Source: Flavobacteriaceae bacterium
GTDB lineage: Bacteria > Bacteroidota > Bacteroidia > Flavobacteriales > Flavobacteriaceae
Assembly: GCA_026988355.1 (NCBI GenBank)
Contig: JALSLK010000091.1
Location: 1-64,000, forward strand
Direction of reading: 5' to 3'
DNA: 64,000 bases
Of the stretch, positions 9,647-19,953 are shown piece by piece; the first letter of the stretch is position 1, and each line of letters starts with the position of its first letter. The notes under the pieces were generated by a model. That model had not been told where the DNA came from. It saw only the letters and a list, made by a program, of their open reading frames with translations, and did no database searches. Position numbers and translations under genes: made by a program.

Positions 9647-11416
9647 ATGAAAACAAAACAAATCATAACACTTGCAGCCATCTTAATTTTAGGAATAGTT
9701 ATTGGCAAATTTGCATTTAATAATACAAGTTCTTCAAAAAATAAAGAACACAAAAACGAAACCGTAGAAGAACATTGGACTTGTTCCATGCATCCACAAA
9801 TTGATATGCCAGAATTTGGTGCTTGTCCTATTTGTGGTATGGATTTAATTCTAAAAAATAGTAATGCAAATGACGATAGTTTAGCTAGTAATGCATTTAA
9901 GATGACTAAAAATGCTATTGCCCTAGCAAATATCGAAACCATTACTGTTGGCAAAAATAATGCACAAAAAAATAATACGAATACTATTTTAAAATTATCA
10001 GGAAAAATTCAAACAAACGATAGAGCTTCTTCTGTACAAACAGCTCATTTTGGTGGTAGACTAGAACGATTAATGTATAAAAGCATTGGCGAATATGTTA
10101 GCAAAGGTAGTCTTATTGCAAGTGTATATTCTCCAGAATTGGTAACCGCACAAAACGAATTTATTGAAGCACTAGCCATCAAAAAAGCACAACCAGAATT
10201 GTACAATGCTGTACGAAATAAACTAAAAAATTGGAAAATTTCTGAAAAACAAATTCAGCAAATAGAAAACAATAAAAAAGTAATTACCAATTTTAAAATG
10301 TACGCTAATGTTTCTGGTTATATTGATGAAATTTTAGTACAAGAGGGAAGTCATGTTAACGAAGGTACGCCTTTGTTTAAAGTTTCTAATCTTGGAAGTG
10401 TTTGGGCAGTTTTTGATGTCTATGAAAACGATATAAAAAATCTAAAAATCGGACAGAAAATTAAAATAACACTCAACGCATATCCTGACAAAATTATTTC
10501 TTCTAAAATTAATTTTATTAATCCAGTTTTAAATACTGCAACTCGAACCATTACAGTAAGAGCAACTTTAAACAATACCAGTAAAAAATTAAAACCAGGC
10601 ATGCTTTTAAGTAGTGATGTGCAGTTATCTAACACCTCAAAAAAAGGAAAATCAAAAGGCGTATCGAGCGTTGAGATACCTAAAACAGCTGTAATGTGGA
10701 CAGGAAAGCGCTCTATTGTATATATTAAATCAAATAAAGATGACGCCGTTTTTGAATTACGTGAAGTAACTTTAGGAAATGAAAATGGCAGCAACTACAC
10801 CATTCTATCTGGATTAGAAAATGGCGATGAAGTAGTGGTTAATGGCACCTTCACGGTAGATGCTGCTGCACAGTTGCAAGGTAAAAGTAGCATGATGAAT
10901 AGCAAGAAGAGGCAAGAGGTAGGAAATAAGGCGCAAAAGGAAAAACAGGTTGCCAAACGCATAAAAGTAAATCTTGCTTTTAAGAAAAAGTTAAATATCG
11001 TTATTAACGATTATTTGGCTATTAAAGATGCCTTTGTTTTAACGGATGCTAAAAAGGTAAATGAACAAGCTAAAAAAACAGCTTTGGATTTAAAAAATGT
11101 AAAAATGAAATTATTAAAAAAGCCAGAAGCTCATAAAGTTTGGATGGATGCTGTACCAATTTTAAAAGCATCCTTAACGAGTTTAACAACCGAAACTGAT
11201 GTAGCAAAACAACGTACAACGTTTATAGATTTATCTAAGACTATGATTCTTCTTGCAAATAGTTTTGGTGTTGAAAAAACAATCTACGTACAGCATTGTC
11301 CAATGGCAAACAGTAACAATGGTGCCGATTGGTTAAGTACAGAAAAAGCAATTAAAAATCCATATTTTGGAGATAAAATGTTACAATGTGGTAGTGTAGA
11401 ACAAACTATTGACTAA
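9647..11416 (+). CDS. cusB: CusB-family efflux RND periplasmic adaptor with heavy-metal-binding domain and C-terminal DUF3347
   Basis: [24 protein letters not shown]; membrane-fusion-protein core (GGRLERLMYKSIGEYVSKGSLIASVYSPELVTAQNEF); DUF3347-like C-terminus HCPMANSNNGADWLS...KNPYFGDKMLQCGSV. Confidence 0.92.
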   Translation: MKTKQIITLAAILILGIVIGKFAFNNTSSSKNKEHKNETVEEHWTCSMHPQIDMPEFGACPICGMDLILKNSNANDDSLASNAFKMTKNAIALANIETITVGKNNAQKNNTNTILKLSGKIQTNDRASSVQTAHFGGRLERLMYKSIGEYVSKGSLIASVYSPELVTAQNEFIEALAIKKAQPELYNAVRNKLKNWKISEKQIQQIENNKKVITNFKMYANVSGYIDEILVQEGSHVNEGTPLFKVSNLGSVWAVFDVYENDIKNLKIGQKIKITLNAYPDKIISSKINFINPVLNTATRTITVRATLNNTSKKLKPGMLLSSDVQLSNTSKKGKSKGVSSVEIPKTAVMWTGKRSIVYIKSNKDDAVFELREVTLGNENGSNYTILSGLENGDEVVVNGTFTVDAAAQLQGKSSMMNSKKRQEVGNKAQKEKQVAKRIKVNLAFKKKLNIVINDYLAIKDAFVLTDAKKVNEQAKKTALDLKNVKMKLLKKPEAHKVWMDAVPILKASLTSLTTETDVAKQRTTFIDLSKTMILLANSFGVEKTIYVQHCPMANSNNGADWLSTEKAIKNPYFGDKMLQCGSVEQTID

Positions 11417-11464
11417 TTAATTTAACAGGTTTTAAAATGGATTAAACTCTTAAAATTTTAGGAA

Positions 11465-12514
11465 TTAATTTATATGCGATTTTTCAAAATTAAGCAACCA
11501 ACTTTTCTTGTGTAATCCACCAGCATAACCTGTTAAATTTCCATTGGCACCAATTACTCTATGACAAGGAATAATAATACTGATTTTGTTTGCTCCATTG
11601 GCAGACGCAACGGCTCTTACTGCTTTTTTGTGGTTTATCGCAAGTGCTTGTTCTTTATAACTTACGGTTTGTCCATAAGGAATTTTTAATAATGCATTCC
11701 AAACTTGTTTTCTAAAAGTTGTACCAACAATATCTAGTGCTACGGTAAAATGCTTTCGTTTTCCTTCAAAATATTCATTTATTTCTTTTTTTACTAAAGT
11801 CAAATGTTTGTTTTTTCCTGGAAGAATAATGGCATGAAATTGTTTTTGAATCGCTACAAAATGTTTTTCGATATGCTTTTGACCAATAAATCCTAAAAAA
11901 CAAATTCCTTTTTCAGTTGCACATGTAATAATACTTCCGATTGGAGAACTAAATCGTAAAACATTAATAATACTTCTATCTTTAGATTTACTTGCAGATT
12001 CGCCAAATATAGAGCGATAACTTTCATTAAAACCACTTAAAGATTCGTAACCACTATCAAAAGCCGAATAAGTAATTGATTTTCCTGCTTTAATGGTATT
12101 AAATGCATAGTTTATTCGCAACATTCTTTGAAATGCATGAAAGGTAATATTGTAATTTTTCTTAAACCAACGTCTAATCGTATGTGGCTCTATTCCTTTT
12201 AATTTTAATTGTGCATCACTAATTTTTTGATGTGGTTTTTTCTGTAATTCGGCGATGATTTTTTTTACATACTCTGGTGTTTCACCTATTTTCTCTAATG
12301 GTTTACAGACCTTACACGGACGATATCCATGCTGTAAAGCCTCTTCTATAGAATCGTAAAAAATTACATTTTCTGCCTTCGGAATTCTTGCTCTACATGA
12401 TGGGTGGCAAAAAATACCTGTTGTTTTTACCGCAGTAAAAAACGTACCATCGTATTTGGTATTTCTTGTACCTACAACACCGTACATTTCATCAAAAGAC
12501 ATTTTTTTATGCAT
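11465..12514 (-). CDS. ada: Bifunctional Ada: AraC-type regulator / methylated-DNA-[protein]-cysteine S-methyltransferase
   Basis: Ada Zn motif (FCHPSCRARIPKAENVIFYDS...CKVCKP), AraC HTH, MGMT active site IIPCHRVIGANGNLTGYAGG. Confidence 0.93.
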   Translation of the reverse strand: MHKKMSFDEMYGVVGTRNTKYDGTFFTAVKTTGIFCHPSCRARIPKAENVIFYDSIEEALQHGYRPCKVCKPLEKIGETPEYVKKIIAELQKKPHQKISDAQLKLKGIEPHTIRRWFKKNYNITFHAFQRMLRINYAFNTIKAGKSITYSAFDSGYESLSGFNESYRSIFGESASKSKDRSIINVLRFSSPIGSIITCATEKGICFLGFIGQKHIEKHFVAIQKQFHAIILPGKNKHLTLVKKEINEYFEGKRKHFTVALDIVGTTFRKQVWNALLKIPYGQTVSYKEQALAINHKKAVRAVASANGANKISIIIPCHRVIGANGNLTGYAGGLHKKSWLLNFEKSHIN

Positions 12515-12517
12515 AAT

Positions 12518-13294
12518 CTACGTAAATATAGGTTGAAAAGATTGTTCTTTCCTAATCTGCTTTATAGAATTTTCTACTTTTACAATCATCGTATTGTATA
12601 AAAAAGGACCAATACTAATACGTTTTACACCCATATTTTCTAATGCTTTAAAATTAGCTAAATTTGGCATACACATTACATTTATTGGAAGTGAAGTTAC
12701 TGCAACTATCTTTTTAATTTCATTTTCTTGTACAATACAAGGCACAAATATACCATCTGCTCCACTTTCTGCATAAATTTTTATTCTTTTTAAAGTTTCT
12801 TCTAGTGGATTTTTTAAACCCATGATATAAAAATCGGTACGTACATTTAAAAACACAGGCATATTATGTCTTGTTAAATAACTTTTAATTTCTCTAATAA
12901 TTTCTCCAAAATTTTGTGCATTTACAATTTCTCTCTCAACAGTTTGAGAGGTATTTGCAATAGAGTCTTCTATATTAATTCCAACAACTCCAAGTTTATA
13001 AAGTGCTGCTATATTTGCAATTATTTCGTTTACATTTCTACTATATCCTCCTTCTATATCTACTGTTAAAGGAATATTTATTTTGGTTTGTATATTTTTT
13101 ACAATTCGCAATAAATCTAAAAAAGGCATTTTCTCTCCATCATTATAACCCAATGAAGCTGCAATTGCTGCGCTTGAAGTTCCAATTGCTTTGTATCCTA
13201 ATTTCTCAAATAACATTGCACTTTGTACGTCCCAAACATTTCCTAATAGTAAAGTTTGATTGTGTAATTTTTTGAATTTTTCTGCTTTGCTCAT
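12518..13294 (-). CDS. Isocitrate lyase/phosphoenolpyruvate mutase family protein
   Basis: LLGNVWDVQSAMLFEKLGYKAIGTSSAAIAASLGYNDGE; DIEGGY; GINIEDS. Confidence 0.88.
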   Translation of the reverse strand: MSKAEKFKKLHNQTLLLGNVWDVQSAMLFEKLGYKAIGTSSAAIAASLGYNDGEKMPFLDLLRIVKNIQTKINIPLTVDIEGGYSRNVNEIIANIAALYKLGVVGINIEDSIANTSQTVEREIVNAQNFGEIIREIKSYLTRHNMPVFLNVRTDFYIMGLKNPLEETLKRIKIYAESGADGIFVPCIVQENEIKKIVAVTSLPINVMCMPNLANFKALENMGVKRISIGPFLYNTMIVKVENSIKQIRKEQSFQPIFT

Positions 13295-13398
13295 AATTTG
13301 TTTATTTATTATTATAATTATGCAAAGTAACTACGACTAAAAATACTGTGCTACCGAAAAATTGACAAGTATGTTTTAAATATCTTATATAGTAAATA

Positions 13399-13439
13399 AT
13401 ACCAACTCAACATCAAAATACGCTATAAATTATTTATTT
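13399..13439. repeat. Right-end fragment (inverted) of the 160-bp element
   Basis: ATACCAACTCAACATCAAAATACGCTATAAATTATTTATTT is the reverse complement of the right end of copy A. Confidence 0.8.
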
Positions 13440-13461
13440 TAAACCGATTCATAAAAAATGT

Positions 13462-14229
13462 TTATGGTTGTAATCGTTCCATTTTCCAATGGTAATCTTT
13501 TTGCAATGTAAATCGAATTCTATCGTGCATACGATTTGGTCTTCCTTGCCAAAATTCAATTACTTGTGGCTTTATTAAATATCCTCCCCAATGTTCTGGT
13601 CTTGGTATTTCTTTATTCTCAAATTGTTGTTCGTAGTCTTTTAATTTAGCATCTAATGTTTCTCTAGAGTCTATTATTTCGCTTTGATTAGATGCCCAAG
13701 CTCCTACTCTACTACCTATTGGTCTAGATTCAAAATAACCATCAGATAAATTTTTAGCTAGTTTTTCAGCTACTCCTTTTACGATTACTTGTTGCTCCTG
13801 AGTCTGCCAAAAAAAAGACAAACTTACGTTCGCATTTATTGCAATGGCTTTACCTTTTTCGGAATTATAATTGGTATAAAAAATAAAACCTTCCCAAGTA
13901 AAACGTTTTAATAAAACAATTCTACTTTTAGGAAAACCATCCAAACCAATTGTTGCAAGATTCATTGCATTTGCTTCGCCCAACTCTCTTTCTTTAGCTT
14001 CTAAAAACCATTTCTGGAATAATTCCATTGGATTATCGGAAAGATTTGTTTCTTCTAATTTATCTTTTTGATATGTTTTTCTATAATTACTTAGATCATT
14101 CACGTTATTACTCTTTTTAAAATTTCTATATATTTTAAATAAAAAAACAACAATGCTTATTATAAAAATAAAAACAATGAGTTGCCATATAAATAGACCT
14201 ACATTAAATATTTTAAAAATTTTACCCAT
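13462..14229 (-). CDS. pdxH: Pyridoxamine 5'-phosphate oxidase with unusual N-terminal transmembrane extension
   Basis: NDLSNYRKTYQKDKLEETNLSDNPMELFQKWF...SRPIGSRVGAWASNQS...EFWQGRPNRMHDRIRF. Residues ~1-42 contain a hydrophobic helix; possible alternative GTG start at 14103. Confidence 0.92.
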   Translation of the reverse strand: MGKIFKIFNVGLFIWQLIVFIFIISIVVFLFKIYRNFKKSNNVNDLSNYRKTYQKDKLEETNLSDNPMELFQKWFLEAKERELGEANAMNLATIGLDGFPKSRIVLLKRFTWEGFIFYTNYNSEKGKAIAINANVSLSFFWQTQEQQVIVKGVAEKLAKNLSDGYFESRPIGSRVGAWASNQSEIIDSRETLDAKLKDYEQQFENKEIPRPEHWGGYLIKPQVIEFWQGRPNRMHDRIRFTLQKDYHWKMERLQP

Positions 14230-14368
14230 TTTCCCCTTTTAAAAGTCTCTAGTTTTTACTTGATTTGAAATATAATTCTGTTGTTTCTCTGTAAAACTAA
14301 TATTCACACTAATAAAATTTCAAACAAAAATGCAAATTATGCCTATACTTAGCAAATATAGATATTTA

Positions 14369-15826
14369 TTATTCTTTACGAATTAACCACAAACCAATAA
14401 AAGTAAATAATCCATTTAAGCCAAGTAATTCAAAACTAAATTTATAACCATTAAACCAATCTACCGAATACGCATTTAAAAAATAACTCATCACAACAGA
14501 AATAATACAAACTAATAATACATATTGTTCCTTTATTTTATGCTTGGTATAAATTCCAAAAAAGAACAATCCTAATAAAGGACCATAAGTGTATGAAGCA
14601 ATCGTAAATAGTCCAGTGATTACGTTCATTTCTAGTACTTCATTAAAAAGTACTACAACAATAACTAAAATTGCAGAAACCACAATATGTACCTTTTTAC
14701 GTAAGGATTTTTGTATGGACTTTTCTTTGTTTTTTATATCTAAAAAATCGATACAATATGAAGTTGTTAAGGATGTTAATGCAGAATCCGCACTAGAATA
14801 TGCAGCTGCAATTATTCCTAAAATAAAAACCATTGCGAGTGGTACACCTAAACCACTTTTTACAGCAATCATTGGAAATAATAAATCTGTTCTTTTTAAA
14901 CCATCGACAACAGGCACATCCAATCCAAATTTTTCTGCATAAATATAAAGTAGTGCTCCAAGTAGTAAAAAAACAAAGTTTACTACCACTAATAAACTAA
15001 TCATAGATAGCATATTTTTTTGTGCTTCTTTTAAATTTTTACATGTCAAGTTTTTTTGCATCATGTCCTGATCTACTCCTGTCATTGCTATTGTAATGAA
15101 TATTCCGCCAAAGAAAGATTTAAAAAAGTAGCTTTTTTCTTTAAAATTATCAAAAAATAGTATCCGATTAAATTTTTTCAACTCGTCAGATGCATAAAAT
15201 TCAGAAAAACTCCAACCAATTTTCTGGTTGATAAAATAAATTGCTAGTAATACAGCCGAAAGCATAAAAAATGTTTGTAAAGTATCTGTCCAAACAATAG
15301 TTTTAATACCTCCTCTATGCGTATAAATCCAAATTAATAAAATGGAAAAAATAACGGTTAGGATAAATGGTACATTCCACTCATCAAAAATTAAATATTG
15401 CATTGCCAATGCTACTAAAAAAATACGAAATGCTGCGCCAATAGTTCTTGATAATAAAAAGAAGAATGCGCCAATTTTATGCGATTTAGAACCTAAACGC
15501 TGATTCAAATACTCATAAATAGAAGTTACATTATGCTTATAATAAATTGGCAATAAAACAAATGCAATTATTGCAGCTCCTACAACATAGCCAAAAACCA
15601 TCTGCATATAACTAAATTTTTGTGCTGCTACAGTTCCTGGTACCGAAATAAAAGTAACTCCAGATAAAGTAGCTCCTATCATACCAAATGCAACAATATA
15701 CCATGGCGATTTTTTATTTGCTTTAAAGAATGCATTATTGCTATCATCTTTACCTGTTAAATAAGATATTAAAAATAATACCGCAAAATAAGCTACAATT
15801 AATAAAAGTATATGTAATGGATTCAT
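14369..15826 (-). CDS. Sodium:solute symporter (SSS) family protein
   Basis: Multi-TM SSS-like sequence ([32 protein letters not shown]). ORF track start 16021 overlaps rec[19 protein letters not shown] at 15826 is the likely start. Confidence 0.9.
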   Translation of the reverse strand: MNPLHILLLIVAYFAVLFLISYLTGKDDSNNAFFKANKKSPWYIVAFGMIGATLSGVTFISVPGTVAAQKFSYMQMVFGYVVGAAIIAFVLLPIYYKHNVTSIYEYLNQRLGSKSHKIGAFFFLLSRTIGAAFRIFLVALAMQYLIFDEWNVPFILTVIFSILLIWIYTHRGGIKTIVWTDTLQTFFMLSAVLLAIYFINQKIGWSFSEFYASDELKKFNRILFFDNFKEKSYFFKSFFGGIFITIAMTGVDQDMMQKNLTCKNLKEAQKNMLSMISLLVVVNFVFLLLGALLYIYAEKFGLDVPVVDGLKRTDLLFPMIAVKSGLGVPLAMVFILGIIAAAYSSADSALTSLTTSYCIDFLDIKNKEKSIQKSLRKKVHIVVSAILVIVVVLFNEVLEMNVITGLFTIASYTYGPLLGLFFFGIYTKHKIKEQYVLLVCIISVVMSYFLNAYSVDWFNGYKFSFELLGLNGLFTFIGLWLIRKE

Positions 15827-15953
15827 TTTTTTATTTAAAGTTAGTCGTTTATTAAATGATTTAATATACAATATAGTATAAAATTTCACACACAAAGAAA
15901 CAAAATTTAAATTGATATTCGTTTGATATGTATATTTAAAGTAAATTTGCACA

Positions 15954-16574
15954 ATGAATTTTTCTTCCAAACTTTTAGAAAATGCGGTTAATGAGATTTC
16001 GCAATTACCAGGAATTGGCAAACGTTCTGCTCTTCGATTGGCTTTACATTTACTTAAACAACCTAAAGAACAAACTACGTATTTGACAAATGCATTACAA
16101 AATTTACGAAACGAAATTAAACATTGCTCTAGTTGTCATAATATTTCGGACGTAGAAATTTGCGAAATTTGTTCTAAATCTAATCGCAATAATCAAGTTA
16201 TATGTGTGGTAGAAGATATTAGAGATGTTATGGCTATCGAAAATACAGCACAGTTTAAAGGTTTATATCATGTTCTCGGTGGTAAAATATCGCCAATGGA
16301 TGGTATTGGTCCTCATAATTTAACTATTGATAGTTTGGTAAACAAAGTAAAATCTGGTAACGTCACAGAAATTATCTTTGCTTTAAGCTCTACAATGGAA
16401 GGAGATACTACCAATTTTTACATCTATAAACAGATTGAAGATTGTGTTGTTAAAATTTCAACTATTGCAAGAGGAATATCGGTTGGCGATGAAATTGAAT
16501 ATGCAGATGAAATAACACTTGGAAGGAGTATTTTAAATCGAATTCCTTTTGAAAATTCTTTAAAAAACAGTTAA
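15954..16574 (+). CDS. recR: Recombination mediator protein RecR
   Basis: [33 protein letters not shown] zinc finger; TOPRIM-like [16 protein letters not shown]. Confidence 0.96.
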   Translation: MNFSSKLLENAVNEISQLPGIGKRSALRLALHLLKQPKEQTTYLTNALQNLRNEIKHCSSCHNISDVEICEICSKSNRNNQVICVVEDIRDVMAIENTAQFKGLYHVLGGKISPMDGIGPHNLTIDSLVNKVKSGNVTEIIFALSSTMEGDTTNFYIYKQIEDCVVKISTIARGISVGDEIEYADEITLGRSILNRIPFENSLKNS

Positions 16575-16577
16575 TTT

Positions 16578-17738
16578 TTGAGTGATAAACAAAGTCATAT
16601 CGATTTATCCATCGTCATTGTTAATTACAATGTGCGCTATTTTTTAGAACAATGTTTACAAAGTGTTTTTGACGCTATTAATAATATTAATGCGGAAGTA
16701 ATTGTTGTAGATAACAACTCTCACGATACGAGTTGTGAAATGATTCTCAATAAATTTTCTCGTGTAAAACTGATTGCAAATAAAAAAAATACTGGTTTTT
16801 CTAAAGCAAATAATCAAGGCGTTGCAATTGCAAATGGAGCATACGTTTTAATTCTAAATCCAGATACTGTAGTTGCCGAAGATACTTTTGAGCAATTGTT
16901 GAATTTTGCAAAATCTAAAACCAATTTAGGTGCTATTGGTATAAAACTAATTGATGGAACTGGTACTTTTTTACCAGAAAGTAAACGAGGTATTCCAACT
17001 CCTAAAGTATCTTTTAACAAATTAACAGGAATTTCTAGCAAACAAACTGGTAAATATTACGCCACACACTTACAACATAATGAATCTGGTGTTGTCGAAA
17101 TTTTAGTTGGCGCTTTTATGTTTATGAAGAAGAACATTTATAATGAAGTTAAAGGTTTTGATGAGGATTATTTTATGTATGGAGAAGATATTGATTTAAG
17201 TTATAAAATTCACAAAAAAGGATATCAAAACTATTATTTTTCGGATACTCAAATTATACATTACAAAGGAGAAAGCACCAAAAAAGATATTAAATACCTA
17301 AAACATTTTTACGGTGCAATGAAAATATTTTACCAAAAACACTTTAAACTAAATCGTATTTACGATTTTATGATGAGTTTTGGAATTCGATTTTGGTATA
17401 GTATGAAATACTTAAAATTAAAAACAGTAGAAACACAACAAAAACAAATAAAAAAATTTATTTATATTGGTAGCAATACTACCACTTTTGCAAAACTTAA
17501 AGGAAAGATAAATCCTATTGTGGCTATAAATCATACGGCAATTAGCATCGTAGATATTTTAGCTAACAAAGTGGATACTATTATTTTTGATAATAATTTT
17601 ATTTCTAACAAAAAAATTATCGATGCTTTACAAAAACTAAACACTAAAAATATTCATTTTAGATGCATACCTAAAGGATGTAATTTTTATATTGGCAGTG
17701 ACAATTCAATAGATAAAGGTAATGTAGTTCCATTTTAA
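16578..17738 (+). CDS. Glycosyltransferase family 2 protein
   Basis: DLSIVIVNYNVRYFLEQCLQSV...EVIVVDNNSHD...GFSKANNQG...LNPDTV...FMYGEDIDLSYKI. TTG start. Confidence 0.92.
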   Translation: MSDKQSHIDLSIVIVNYNVRYFLEQCLQSVFDAINNINAEVIVVDNNSHDTSCEMILNKFSRVKLIANKKNTGFSKANNQGVAIANGAYVLILNPDTVVAEDTFEQLLNFAKSKTNLGAIGIKLIDGTGTFLPESKRGIPTPKVSFNKLTGISSKQTGKYYATHLQHNESGVVEILVGAFMFMKKNIYNEVKGFDEDYFMYGEDIDLSYKIHKKGYQNYYFSDTQIIHYKGESTKKDIKYLKHFYGAMKIFYQKHFKLNRIYDFMMSFGIRFWYSMKYLKLKTVETQQKQIKKFIYIGSNTTTFAKLKGKINPIVAINHTAISIVDILANKVDTIIFDNNFISNKKIIDALQKLNTKNIHFRCIPKGCNFYIGSDNSIDKGNVVPF

Positions 17739-17748
17739 TTTTTTAATT

Positions 17749-18414
17749 ATGAATGTAAACATAAACAAAACTTGGCTACCTATTCTACAAGAGGAATTTA
17801 ATAAAGCCTATTTTAAAAATTTAATTTCTTTTGTAAAGTCCGAATATAAAAATCATACTTGCTTTCCTAAAGAGGATGAAATTTTTAATGCTTTTAACGC
17901 TTGTACTTTTGATGCTTTAAAAGTAGTTATTATAGGACAAGATCCGTATCATGGTATTGGACAGGCGAATGGTTTATGTTTTTCGGTTAATGATGGCATT
18001 ACACAACCACCGTCGTTAATAAATATCTTTAAAGAATTACAAACGGATATTAACAAATCCATTCCTAAAAGTGGGAATTTAATTTCGTGGGCAAATCAAG
18101 GTGTTTTACTACTTAATGCTACTTTAACCGTTAGAGCACATCAGGCAGGTTCGCATCAAAAACAAGGCTGGGAACAATTTACAGATGCTATAATACAACA
18201 AATTTCGAAAAAAAAAGAAAATATAGTATTCTTACTTTGGGGAGGTTTTGCAAAGAAAAAAGGCGCTAAAATTGATACAACAAAACATCATATATTAATT
18301 TCTGGTCATCCATCTCCTTTAAGTGCCAATAGAGGTTATTGGTTTGGAAACAAACACTTTTCTAAAACAAATTCTTTTTTAAGTGATACGAATTTGGGAA
18401 TTATTACATGGTAA
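17749..18414 (+). CDS. ung: Uracil-DNA glycosylase
   Basis: VVIIGQDPYHGIGQANGLCFSV; LLLNATLTVRAHQAGSHQKQGW; HPSPLSANRGYWFGNKHFSKTN. Confidence 0.97.
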   Translation: MNVNINKTWLPILQEEFNKAYFKNLISFVKSEYKNHTCFPKEDEIFNAFNACTFDALKVVIIGQDPYHGIGQANGLCFSVNDGITQPPSLINIFKELQTDINKSIPKSGNLISWANQGVLLLNATLTVRAHQAGSHQKQGWEQFTDAIIQQISKKKENIVFLLWGGFAKKKGAKIDTTKHHILISGHPSPLSANRGYWFGNKHFSKTNSFLSDTNLGIITW

Positions 18415-18423
18415 TATACGCTA

Positions 18424-18654
18424 TTATTTTGGTTTATAAATTACTATTGTTGAAACTGGATATTTCTCTAATAATACTTTTGGTCTAATTGGTCTTTTTG
18501 TAAAATTACCTCCACAATTTGGGCATACTTCTCCAAACTTATCCGTAACACAGTTTATACAAAATGTACATTCAAAAGTACAAATCATTGCTTCTTCGGA
18601 GTCGAATGGCAATTTTTTATTACACTGCTCACAAGTTGGTCTAATTTCTAACAT
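18424..18654 (-). CDS. DUF1272 domain-containing Cys-rich protein
   Basis: MLEIRPTCEQCNKKLP...ICTFECTFCINC...CPNCGGNFTKRPIRP. Confidence 0.85.
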   Translation of the reverse strand: MLEIRPTCEQCNKKLPFDSEEAMICTFECTFCINCVTDKFGEVCPNCGGNFTKRPIRPKVLLEKYPVSTIVIYKPK

Positions 18655-18696
18655 ACTACGAGTTTTAGTATTCGTTTATAATTTATAATTTCCAAA

Positions 18697-19152
18697 TTAA
18701 ACACCAAATTGCGCTAAATGATGGTCTATATGTTTATGGAATAAATTATTCCATTCGTCTTCGGTTAATTTTCCAAAAGATTTTGTATCTCTTGGCAAAA
18801 GTACTTCTACACCATTTTTTTGTGTCTTTAGAATGTAGGCAATTAAACGCGTTTTTTCTTTTTCAAAATCTCTAGTATCAGCAATCACAAAATACGGTGC
18901 TGTTCGTCCATTTCTAGGAAAAGGCTTTGAACCAACTACTTTATTCTTTACAAAAGTCTTTAACATAAAGCGTACAAATGCATTTGGCTTCGGGAATTTT
19001 CCATTTTCATAAACTACTTCGTATTGTATGTTTAAATGTGCTAACATCTGCGCCACATCCATTTTTCCCCAAAGTCGTTCGGTTTTAGGCGTTAAATTAT
19101 TAATTCTGTCGATAACTTCTTGTGCTACTTCTTTTTTAAAAATATTTTTCAT
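18697..19152 (-). CDS. DUF1569/DinB-like domain-containing protein
   Basis: RLWGKMDVAQMLAHLNIQYE...HKHIDHHLAQFGV. Confidence 0.75.
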   Translation of the reverse strand: MKNIFKKEVAQEVIDRINNLTPKTERLWGKMDVAQMLAHLNIQYEVVYENGKFPKPNAFVRFMLKTFVKNKVVGSKPFPRNGRTAPYFVIADTRDFEKEKTRLIAYILKTQKNGVEVLLPRDTKSFGKLTEDEWNNLFHKHIDHHLAQFGV

Positions 19153-19177
19153 CCTAAATTTGTTTTAGCTCGTTAAA

Positions 19178-19816
19178 TTAATTCATGAAAGCATATTGCA
19201 CTAAGTTTGCTCCCATTTTTAAAGCCTTCATTCTTAATTCTTGTGGATCATGATGTACTTCTCGATCTTCCCATCCATCGCTTAAATCACATTGGTAGTC
19301 GTAAAAACAAACCAGACGTCCTTCATAAAAAATTCCAAAACCTTGTGCTGGTTTATTATCGTGTTCGTGAATTTTTGGTAAACTCTCAAAATTATAGGTT
19401 TGGTGGTATATGGGATGGTTATATGGTATTTCTTGAAATTCCAATTTCGGAAATATTTTTTTCATTTCTCGACGTAAAAATTTATCCATACCGTAATTAT
19501 CGGATACATGTAAAAAGCCTCCAGATGTTAAATAATTTTTTAAATTATCTACAGCATTTTCATCGAAAAAGATATTTCCATGACCTGTCATAAAGACTAT
19601 TGGATAATTAAATAATTCTACACTATTTGGTGCTACAACTTTAGGTTTTCCTTTTATTTTAGTATTAATATTTTGATTACAAAAAGCAATTAAATTTGGC
19701 AATGCTGTTGGATTTGCATACCAATCTCCTCCGCCATCGTATTTTAATACTGCCAATTCTTGTGCTTGTAATATTTGAAAATTTATTACTATCAATAGAC
19801 TAATTATGTACTTCAT
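19178..19816 (-). CDS. DUF4159 domain-containing secreted protein
   Basis: Signal peptide; LKYDGGGDWYANPTALPNL...FMTGHGNIFFDENAVDNLKNYLTSGGFLHVSDNYGMD. Confidence 0.85.
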   Translation of the reverse strand: MKYIISLLIVINFQILQAQELAVLKYDGGGDWYANPTALPNLIAFCNQNINTKIKGKPKVVAPNSVELFNYPIVFMTGHGNIFFDENAVDNLKNYLTSGGFLHVSDNYGMDKFLRREMKKIFPKLEFQEIPYNHPIYHQTYNFESLPKIHEHDNKPAQGFGIFYEGRLVCFYDYQCDLSDGWEDREVHHDPQELRMKALKMGANLVQYAFMN

Positions 19817-19953
19817 TATTTGTTTTATTATTTTTTAATTCATCTCGATACCAATTTTTTTCGTTATCACTACGAAAAATCACTTAATGAAATGTTTTCT
19901 AAAAATTACTTTTCAACATGCAACATCCTTCTCCCTACAATTTGGGACAATAT

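Noticed and set aside
15827-16021. N-terminal 65 residues of the symporter ORF
   Set aside because: Overlaps recR and its promoter region; the sequence is not symporter-like and ATG 15826 begins a typical first TM.
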